From positions 1-64,000 of the forward strand of contig CAZMCA010000001.1 in NCBI GenBank assembly GCA_964564595.1: DNA of 64,000 nucleotides, read 5' to 3'. The first letter of the stretch is position 1, and each line of letters starts with the position of its first letter. Below the pieces are notes generated by a model. It was not told the DNA's origin. It searched no databases and saw nothing but the letters and a program-made list of their open reading frames with translations. The position numbers and the translations under genes are program-made. This document shows positions 57,964 to 64,000 of the stretch, piece by piece. This DNA comes from JBEVOS01 sp964564595 (lineage in GTDB: Bacteria; Pseudomonadota; Alphaproteobacteria; Caulobacterales; Aquidulcibacteraceae).

Positions 57964-58901
57964 GGCAGATGCGCGGCGTAAACAGCCGCGCGATAGAGCC
58001 GCAGCGCAGCGCAGCGCGCGCGCACCGGCGTCACGCCCAACGGATCGCGCGCGAGCCACGCCAGCGCGGGGCGCACCGAGGCGGGGGCATGCTTCAGCGC
58101 GCGGGCGGCGCGATAGCTGCGAAATCGGCGCACCGCGTGCGGGTGCTTCTGTGCAAGGCGCGCATAATTTGCGCCCGCCTCGCCGAACTTGCGGATCAGC
58201 GTATCGACGCTGTCGAGTCCGGTATGGATCGCCGGGATATCGACGTGCCGGATCGGCGCGCGTTCAGAAGCGCGCAACGCCCAATCGACGTCCTCCCAGC
58301 CCCAGCCTTTGAAGCCGTCGTCGAAAGGCACCGCCGCGAGCACGTCGCGGCGAACCAGAAGATTGCTCGTCGCGGTGAACTGCGCGGGGTCGCGTGCGCG
58401 CTCTTCGGCGCTCTGGCAATCGGCGGCATGTGCAAGCGCGCGGTGGACGCGCGTTTCCGCCGGCGCCTGTTTCGCGACATGAAAGCCGCCAAACGCCACG
58501 GCGGGATCTTCCGCGTCGATCAGATCGAGCCAGCGATCGAGAAAGTCGGGCGCGGCGGGCGTCATGTCCGCGTCGAGGAAGAGCACATGGCGTGCGCGCG
58601 CCGCCGAGATGAGCCGATTGCGCGCGGCCGAGCGGCCACGGTTCTGACCCCAAACGATCAATGTTGCCGTGATGTTTGAAGCTTCGAGCGCCTCAAGAAG
58701 GCGTGCGCATTGCGCCGCTGTGCCGCCGCCGTCGTTGACGAGCACAAGCTCGATGCGGCGCGCTGATTGGCTGGCGCCCAGCGCGCGCACGAGCGGGCGC
58801 GGATCGTCGCCGTGAAAGGGCGTCACAACGCTCAGTGCGGGCGTTTGAGGCGCCGCACGCACGGTCACGATCCGTTCATCATGTTGAGCGGCGAGCATCA
58901 A
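57960..58901 (-). CDS. family 2 glycosyltransferase (possibly HfsL-like)
   Basis: A 313-residue GT-A glycosyltransferase of the galactosyl/N-acetylhexosaminyl type. It starts near PALSVVTPFHGDDPRPLVRA, with LVLVNDGGGT and VLFLDADMTPAAPDFLDRWL as the nucleotide-sugar aspartate motifs and FKGWGWEDVDWALRASERAP as the ED-type catalytic motif. It builds part of the repeat unit together with the other GT in the operon. A second holdfast GT named HfsL is known from Hirschia, and this is the likely counterpart, by context only. It lies 7 bases after the flippase stop. Confidence 0.72.
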   Translation of the reverse strand: MMLAAQHDERIVTVRAAPQTPALSVVTPFHGDDPRPLVRALGASQSARRIELVLVNDGGGTAAQCARLLEALEASNITATLIVWGQNRGRSAARNRLISAARARHVLFLDADMTPAAPDFLDRWLDLIDAEDPAVAFGGFHVAKQAPAETRVHRALAHAADCQSAEERARDPAQFTATSNLLVRRDVLAAVPFDDGFKGWGWEDVDWALRASERAPIRHVDIPAIHTGLDSVDTLIRKFGEAGANYARLAQKHPHAVRRFRSYRAARALKHAPASVRPALAWLARDPLGVTPVRARCAALRLYRAAVYAAHLP

Positions 58902-58908
58902 GCGTCCG

Positions 58909-60357
58909 TCACGATTGGAAAGCGGGCAGCCTAGCGCGAAGAGATTGCGGAAGCGCTGACACGAGCCGCCAGATCAAGCCCAAATGCATAAGCGCAAGCC
59001 CAATCGCGTACGCCACGGCGCCGGTGGCGATCTTCACGCTCAGTTCACCAAACGCGCTCGCTTGCGGCGGCGCCGACGTCACCGCGAGCCACATCAGCGC
59101 CGTCGCGACGCCGATGCGAAAGAGCGTTTGCATCGGCAGCGCAAGCGCAACCACGCGTCGGCCGGTAAGCGCAAGCAGCGCTGCGCCAACGCACGCGCCG
59201 AGCGCCGCGGCCATCGCCGCGCCGGCAGCGCCATGCAGCGGCGCGAGCCATGCCGTCGCCGCCAATTGCACGGCCGCAGCCATTGCGATCAGCGCTGCCC
59301 GCAAACCTGTGCGCCGCCCGAGTTGGAAGGACTCCGAAAAGAAATGCAGCGCAGCGCCCGTGGCCAGACCCGCAAGCGCGAGCCAAGGCAACGCGCGCCC
59401 CGCTTCGGCAGCGAGCCCTTCGCCAACAAGAAGCGAGGCAAGCGGTTCGGCGACGAGCGCAAGGCCGGCAGCGGCGGGCGCGGCAATGAGAGCAAGCGCG
59501 CTCGCAGTGCGCTGCGACAAAGCGCTGAACGTCGCCGGATCGCGTGCTTCATAGGCGCGCAGGAGAAGCGGCGCGGCGCTGGCGCCGAGCCACGCGCAGG
59601 CAAGATCGATGGGGCGTGCAAGGCCGAACGCAGCAGCAAACGCGCCGGCCGCCTCAGCGCCCTGCATGAGCGTGAGCATGAGCCGCGTCGCCGCTTGCAG
59701 TGCAAGGTCGAGCGCTAGGGCCGCCGCCAGCGGGCCGCCATAACGCAGGTACTTCGCCGCGCGCACGGCATCGGCCTGACCGCCTTGCGCGGCGCGCCAC
59801 AGCTGTGGCGCATCGCGGCAAAACAACAGCGCACTCACGATCAGGAGGCCGGCGAACGGCGCAGCGATACCGAGACGCGTCGTTTGCAGCAGGAAAAGGC
59901 CGAGTCCAAAGCCGCCGAGCGTGTAGAGGATTTCCGCGCCGACATACGCGCCGATGCGCTGGTCGGCCCTCTCGCTTTCGCGTGCAAGGCGCGTCACGAA
60001 GCGGAAGAACGCGGCTGCGATCGCGGCGGCCAGCGCGGTTGCGGCAGGCCCAGCGAAGAGCGCGGCGCAAAGTGCGAGCGCGGCGGCTATGGCGGCAAAG
60101 CACGCAATGCGCAGCAGCGTCGCGAAGTGATCCGCGCGCGCGTGCGGTTCGAGAACGTTGGGCAGGAACCGGAATGCGGCCGCCTCCGCCCATGTCAGCG
60201 CAAGCGTGTGCGCCAGCATGCTCGCCGACAGCAGCAGCGCATAGAGCCCATAGTCTGCCGGCGCAAGCGCGCGCGTAAACGCCGAGATCGCCGCAAACCC
60301 GATGAGGGCTTGGACGATCTGCAGCGGCGCGTTGGCGAGAAGGCGGGCCGCGATCAC
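58909..60357 (-). CDS. hfsF: Wzx-like polysaccharide flippase (HfsF-like)
   Basis: A 482-residue membrane protein with twelve or more hydrophobic helices, extremely rich in Ala and Leu. The beginning MIAARLLANAPLQIVQALIG then FAAISAFTRALAPADYGLYA is that of the polysaccharide-biosynthesis/MATE-like exporters (Wzx). It moves the lipid-linked repeat unit across the inner membrane. Its ATG overlaps the stop of the sugar-transferase gene by four bases (ATGA), and a GT gene follows after 7 bases, so it is part of the same operon. HfsF by position. Confidence 0.78.
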   Translation of the reverse strand: MIAARLLANAPLQIVQALIGFAAISAFTRALAPADYGLYALLLSASMLAHTLALTWAEAAAFRFLPNVLEPHARADHFATLLRIACFAAIAAALALCAALFAGPAATALAAAIAAAFFRFVTRLARESERADQRIGAYVGAEILYTLGGFGLGLFLLQTTRLGIAAPFAGLLIVSALLFCRDAPQLWRAAQGGQADAVRAAKYLRYGGPLAAALALDLALQAATRLMLTLMQGAEAAGAFAAAFGLARPIDLACAWLGASAAPLLLRAYEARDPATFSALSQRTASALALIAAPAAAGLALVAEPLASLLVGEGLAAEAGRALPWLALAGLATGAALHFFSESFQLGRRTGLRAALIAMAAAVQLAATAWLAPLHGAAGAAMAAALGACVGAALLALTGRRVVALALPMQTLFRIGVATALMWLAVTSAPPQASAFGELSVKIATGAVAYAIGLALMHLGLIWRLVSALPQSLRARLPAFQS

Positions 60358-61997
60358 CGGACGTTCTTACGATCGCCCATCAGCGCGGGCAGCGTGCGGG
60401 CCAGGATCCACATGTCGAGCCAAAACGAAGCTTTTGCGATGTAGTCGAGATCGAGCCGCACGCGCTTCTTCACGGCTTCCGGCGTTTCGACCGGGCCACG
60501 CGAGCCGCACACTTGCGCCCAGCCGGTGATCCCGGGCTTCACGCGGTGGCGGTGCGCGTAGTCGGAGACGATGATGTGCATTGCTTGTTCGCTCGCGCGC
60601 ATGTCGATCGCATGCGGGCGCGGGCCAACGAGCGACATGTCGCCCTTCAGCACGTTGAACAATTGCGGCAGCTCGTCGAGGCTCGTGGCGCGCAGGAAGC
60701 GGCCAATGCGCGTGATGCGCTGGTCCCCGGCGCACACCTGGCGCATTTGCTCGCCGCAGGCAGTTTCCGTCATGGTGCGGAACTTCCAGATCGTGATGAT
60801 CCGGTTGTTGAGGCCGTGGCGGCGCTGCTTGAAGAGCGCGGGGCCTTGGCTGTCGAGCTTTACGGCCGCGGCGACGGCGAGCATCACCGGGGCGAACGCG
60901 ATCGTGAGGAGCATGCCGAACACAAGGTCCTGTGCGCGTTTTGCGAGCGCGCGCGCCGGGTTGGTCGAACGCCCCGAGACAATCGCGAGCGCCGCGCCCG
61001 CGACATGCTGGATGCGACGGCCGCGCGTTTCGGCGACGTCGAAATCGAACAGAAGATCGACGCGGTTCGGCGCGGCGCGCAGCTTTTCGATCAGCGTTCG
61101 CACGCGCGCATCGGCGACATGGCTGACGCAGATCACGATGCGATCGATCTTCGGCAGGTGCTCCCACGACAGGAGATCGTCGACGCCGCCCGCGACGGGC
61201 GCGCCGGCGAGAACCGCTGGCGCACGATCGGCGCGATCTTCCACGACGGCGACGACATCGAGGACGCCTTCCTTCGTCGCGCGTGCGAGGAATCGGGCGG
61301 CTGCGTCCGTGGCGCCGATCACGATGGCGGTTTCAGCAAAGCGGCGGCGCTTCCAGGCGCCGCGCATCGCGAGCGCGTAGAGCGCATGGACGGCGGCGAG
61401 CACGATGGCGGCGGCGGGAATGGTCGCCGCGAGCGCTGCGGCCGAGCGCGCGTCGGGCGCGGCGAACGCGGAGACGGCGAGGCCGCCGATCGCGCCGAGT
61501 GCGAGGCCGCCGAGCGCGTGTTCGGCGCCGAGGCGCGCGGGGCCGGCGCGGTAAACGCCGGTCAACCACAAGCCGGCCTTGAGCGTCAGCGCACACATGA
61601 GAACGGCGCCCGCCTCAACGGTCGGGAGTGCGGCAAGGCCAAGGCCGTAGCCCCAGAGCGCGGCGAACTGCGCTGTTGCGAACACCACCAGCCAATCGGC
61701 CGCGATGATCGTGCGCGACATCAGAAGCGGATCGAGCCGCGGCGCGCGCGCTTTCAGATCGGGAAAGGCGCGGCGCGGAGCGGGCAGGTGCTCGTTCGCG
61801 GGCGCTGTGTCAGGCGCGGTGGCCAAACGCCACAAATCTTCGGCCCGGATTGGCTCCCAATCCAAGACAGGATTGGCCAGGATTTGCGCGGTTTGTTGCG
61901 GTTCCGGATCACCAAACTCTGCGAACGCGGCGGCGACGTCATAGTCGGCCTCCTGTTCCGGTTTGGCGCCATATGTTTCGTATGCGGCCAGCGACAT
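60354..61997 (-). CDS. hfsE: polyprenyl-phosphate sugar transferase (HfsE-like)
   Basis: A 547-residue initiating sugar-phosphate transferase of the WbaP/GumD type. N-terminal membrane helices and a CoA-binding-like central domain precede the catalytic unit, whose motifs are KLDSQGPALFKQRRHGLNNR, IWKFRTMTETACGEQ and RATSLDELPQLFNVLKGDMS then LVGPRPHAIDMR. It transfers a hexose-1-phosphate from UDP-sugar onto undecaprenyl phosphate on the inner membrane, the first step of polymer assembly. It is the first gene of the operon; an Asp/Glu/Pro-rich segment of about 90 residues before the first helix is unusually long. Confidence 0.85.
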   Translation of the reverse strand: MSLAAYETYGAKPEQEADYDVAAAFAEFGDPEPQQTAQILANPVLDWEPIRAEDLWRLATAPDTAPANEHLPAPRRAFPDLKARAPRLDPLLMSRTIIAADWLVVFATAQFAALWGYGLGLAALPTVEAGAVLMCALTLKAGLWLTGVYRAGPARLGAEHALGGLALGAIGGLAVSAFAAPDARSAAALAATIPAAAIVLAAVHALYALAMRGAWKRRRFAETAIVIGATDAAARFLARATKEGVLDVVAVVEDRADRAPAVLAGAPVAGGVDDLLSWEHLPKIDRIVICVSHVADARVRTLIEKLRAAPNRVDLLFDFDVAETRGRRIQHVAGAALAIVSGRSTNPARALAKRAQDLVFGMLLTIAFAPVMLAVAAAVKLDSQGPALFKQRRHGLNNRIITIWKFRTMTETACGEQMRQVCAGDQRITRIGRFLRATSLDELPQLFNVLKGDMSLVGPRPHAIDMRASEQAMHIIVSDYAHRHRVKPGITGWAQVCGSRGPVETPEAVKKRVRLDLDYIAKASFWLDMWILARTLPALMGDRKNVR

Positions 61998-62081
61998 GCT
62001 GATTTCGCCCCTCGGTGGAAATCTCTGCGCGCCACTCGCGCAAAGGCCGTGCCGGACGGGGAGCGGGATACCGAAACGAAG

Positions 62082-62110
62082 AGCGGCGGCGCCCCAGGAG
62101 CGCCGCCGCT
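62082..62110 (-). terminator. candidate terminator of the acyl-CoA dehydrogenase gene
   Basis: An 11-bp GC-rich stem (62082-62092 with 62100-62110) closes a 7-base loop. On the minus strand it is followed by cttcgttt, a weak T-tract. It lies just after the stop at 62135 and before the hfsE-like start. Confidence 0.6.
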
Positions 62111-62134
62111 GAAAGTTAACGTTCGTTGTCGAAC

Positions 62135-63463
62135 TTAGTTGCGGAACACCGCGGCGTCCGCAGCTTCATACTGATTGTGCTCGCGGTCTTGCTGCAGCTC
62201 GTTGCGGCCGACGACCATGTGGTGAACCTCGTCCGGCCCGTCCGCGATGCGGAGCGTGCGCGTCGAGGCGTACATGCGCGCGAGCGGCGTGTGCTGCGAG
62301 ACGCCAAGCGCGCCGTGCATCTGGATCGCTTGGTCGATGATCTTACACACGCGCTCGGGCACCATCGCCTTTACCATGTGAATCCAGACGCGCGCTTCGC
62401 GGTTGCCCAGAACATCCATCGCCTTGGCGGCCTTGAGCACCATCAAGCGCATCGCTTCGATTTCGATACGCGCGCGGCTAACGATTTCGAAGTTACCGCC
62501 GAGCTGAATGATTGGCTTGCCGAACGCGGTGCGGCTCATGCCGCGGATCACCATCAGATCGAGCGCTTTTTCCGCCGAGCCGATGGCGCGCATGCAGTGG
62601 TGAATGCGGCCGGGGCCGAGGCGCAGCTGGCTGATCTCGAAGCCGCGGCCTTCGCCGAGCAGCATGTTGGAGGCCGGCACGCGCGCGTTCTTGAAGCGAA
62701 TGTGCATGTGGCCGTGCGGCGCATCGGGATCGCCGAACACGTGCTGGGCGCCGACGATCTCAACGCCTTCGGTCGGCAGCGGCACGAGGATTTGCGACTG
62801 GCGCAAGCTGGCGGGCAGATTGTCATCGCCCGTGCGCACCATCGTGATCATGATCTTGCAGCGCGGATCGCCGGCGCCGGAGATGTAGTGCTTCTCGCCG
62901 TTGATGACGTACTCATCGCCCACGAGCACGGCGCGCGTATCGATGTTCTTGGCGTCGGACGAAGCGGTGTTGAGCTCCGTCATGCAATAGGCCGAGCGGA
63001 TCTTGCCTTGCAGCAGCGGCTCAAGCCATTGCTTCTTTTGTTCGGGCGTGCCGACGCGCTCGAGCACTTCCATGTTGCCGGTGTCCGGCGCGGCGCAGTT
63101 CATGATCTCGGACGCGAGACGCTGCTTGCCGAGTTCGACGGCGATGTACGCGTAGTCGAGGTTGGAGAGACCTTCGCCAGTGTGCGCGTCGGGCAGGAAG
63201 AAATTCCACAGGCCCGCCGCCTTGGCCTTGTCCTTCGCCTTTTCGAGCACTTCGAGTTGGCCTGGCGCGTATTGCCAGATGTCCGGGCGCCCTTCGCCGA
63301 GACGGTGAAACTCTTCGGACGTGGGCTCGACAACGTCGCGGATGAATTGCTTCACCTTGTTGTAGAGCGGCAGCGCTTTGTCGGACATGCGCAGGTCGTT
63401 GAGGGTGTCCTGCGGGCCCAGCTCGAAGCTGGAACGTGGCCGGTCAGCGGCGGCGGTGGTCAT
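62135..63463 (-). CDS. acyl-CoA dehydrogenase
   Basis: A 442-residue acyl-CoA dehydrogenase, of a different subfamily from the tandem pair at 21496-24041. Landmarks: AYCMTELNTASSDAKNIDTR (with S-T in place of the usual G-S), YVINGEKHYISGAGDPRCKI, FKNARVPASNMLLGEGRGFE and the C-terminal IQMHGALGVSQHTPLARMYA with RIADGPDEVHHMV. This is the long-chain ACAD10/11-like or FadE-type group. It should oxidise acyl-CoA with FAD. The purine-rich region gggagcaatcgag stands before the ATG. The upstream alpha/beta hydrolase gene on the same strand is about 100 bases away. Confidence 0.9.
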   Translation of the reverse strand: MTTAAADRPRSSFELGPQDTLNDLRMSDKALPLYNKVKQFIRDVVEPTSEEFHRLGEGRPDIWQYAPGQLEVLEKAKDKAKAAGLWNFFLPDAHTGEGLSNLDYAYIAVELGKQRLASEIMNCAAPDTGNMEVLERVGTPEQKKQWLEPLLQGKIRSAYCMTELNTASSDAKNIDTRAVLVGDEYVINGEKHYISGAGDPRCKIMITMVRTGDDNLPASLRQSQILVPLPTEGVEIVGAQHVFGDPDAPHGHMHIRFKNARVPASNMLLGEGRGFEISQLRLGPGRIHHCMRAIGSAEKALDLMVIRGMSRTAFGKPIIQLGGNFEIVSRARIEIEAMRLMVLKAAKAMDVLGNREARVWIHMVKAMVPERVCKIIDQAIQMHGALGVSQHTPLARMYASTRTLRIADGPDEVHHMVVGRNELQQDREHNQYEAADAAVFRN

Positions 63464-63563
63464 CTCGATTGCTCCCTGGTTATCCCGAACTTCCTAGCAC
63501 CGATTGGCGGCCGGAGAGAAAGGGGGCGCTTGCGCAGCCGGCCGGCCGGCCCAGGGCGACACG

Positions 63564-64000
63564 TTAGGCCGCCAAAAACCCGTCGACGTGCTGCATGAAG
63601 ACGTCGAGCCGGTCATGGTGGGCCCAGTGCCCCGCGCCCTCGATGTTCACGAGTCGGGCGTTCTGGAAGTGCTGGATGCGCCCATCGGCCACCGGATCTG
63701 ACGCCCAAGATTCCATGCCGCGCACGAGGAGAACCGGGCAGGCGATACGGGACCAGAGGCGGAACTGCTCCTCGCGCGAGAGCCCGCCGGGGCCGCTGCC
63801 GAGGCGAATGTAATTGTCGAACTTCCACGAATAGCTGCCGTCCTCGTTTTGCAGCGCGCCGTGCACGGTGAGGTGGCGCGCCTGCTCCTCGGAAAGATGC
63901 GTGTTCTCTTCCTGCATGCGCGCGACGGCGGCTTCGAGCGTCGGGTAGCGGCGCGCGGTGCGGCCCGAATTGGCGCGCCGCGTTTCGATCCAGCCACGCA
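63564..64000 (-). CDS. alpha/beta hydrolase, C-terminal part
   Basis: The 3' end of an alpha/beta-fold hydrolase; the gene continues beyond the right edge, so about 145 residues are seen. It reads RGWIETRRANSGRTARRYPT, then ARMQEENTHLSEEQARHLTV, WKFDNYIRLGSGPGGLSREE, and CPVLLVRGMESWASDP. The catalytic His lies in NIEGAGHWAHHDRLDVFMQH and the acid residue is probably Asp in VRGMESWASDP. The nucleophile elbow is off the window. These enzymes cleave esters or C-C bonds of small molecules. It precedes the acyl-CoA dehydrogenase gene on the same strand. Confidence 0.82.
   Translation of the reverse strand, partial: RGWIETRRANSGRTARRYPTLEAAVARMQEENTHLSEEQARHLTVHGALQNEDGSYSWKFDNYIRLGSGPGGLSREEQFRLWSRIACPVLLVRGMESWASDPVADGRIQHFQNARLVNIEGAGHWAHHDRLDVFMQHVDGFLAA

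Noticed and set aside
60513..63598. Two long plus-strand frames
   Set aside because: Antisense to the sugar transferase and the acyl-CoA dehydrogenase, both clearly real genes on the minus strand.
1..64000. tRNA, rRNA, CRISPR array, insertion sequences, prophage
   Set aside because: Scanned the intergenic regions by eye; no cloverleaf with a CCA end, no regularly spaced repeats, and no transposase or phage proteins were seen.

Overview
The window is GC-rich, gene-dense DNA from an alphaproteobacterium, most likely a stalked or budding member of Caulobacterales/Hyphomonadaceae. Three things point there: a divK-pleD cell-cycle operon (7752-9493), a cluster with the gene content of the holdfast polysaccharide locus (hfsD, hfsA, hfsB and hfsE/F/G/H-like genes, 53233-61997), and alphaproteobacterial families such as DUF3126 and the DinB form with a cysteine-rich N-terminus. 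No rRNA, tRNA, insertion sequence, prophage or CRISPR array was seen. Two runs of ten N (37789-37798 and 41703-41712) show that this is a draft scaffold, and both interrupt genes that are probably intact in the organism (gatC and phoH).

Left third (1-24041): the end of clpA; two paralogous secreted proteins that appear to have been duplicated with a terminator hairpin; a minus-strand run of small metabolic and repair genes (HIT, ASCH-like, FemAB/GNAT-like, RidA-like, P-loop kinase, dinB, ROK kinase); divK-pleD; rpmG; a Nudix hydrolase and an aldo/keto reductase; rnr, a BLUF photoreceptor, topA, dprA and plsY; a DGPF/YCII protein with an ECF42-type sigma factor; and two tandem acyl-CoA dehydrogenases.

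Middle (24103-51932): an apparent four-gene minus-strand operon of a serine hydrolase followed by three paralogous GPH-type sugar/cation symporters; an SDR; an acyltransferase; the pair pyrB and a pyrC-like gene that has lost its metal ligands; topoisomerase IB; ruvX; a small secreted protein followed by a gene with an in-frame amber codon at codon 3; gatC, an unknown gene, then gatA; a protein made of two DUF3126 units; phoH with a terminator-like hairpin in its leader; a gamma carbonic anhydrase; GYF_2 and double-PilZ proteins; a GMC oxidoreductase; a PAS-like protein; a patatin lipoprotein; a beta/gamma-crystallin-like secreted protein; and gatB.

Right part (52057-64000): an RcnB-like protein, a Sel1-type protein, and the surface-polysaccharide locus. 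hfsD-like (Wza) and hfsA-hfsB-like (Wzz plus a CpsD-like ATPase without the Walker A lysine) diverge from a region holding a 10-bp inverted repeat. Facing them, a tightly packed minus-strand operon encodes the initiating sugar transferase, flippase, glycosyltransferase, deacetylase and a second glycosyltransferase. No Wzy-type polymerase is in the window. The segment closes with another acyl-CoA dehydrogenase and a truncated alpha/beta hydrolase.

Several convergent gene pairs overlap by exactly four bases at a shared CTAG, which supplies both stop codons. I did not find a clear undescribed defence or mobile system. The best leads are the phoH leader hairpin, the amber-interrupted secreted gene, the Walker-deficient HfsB-like protein and the triple transporter operon.
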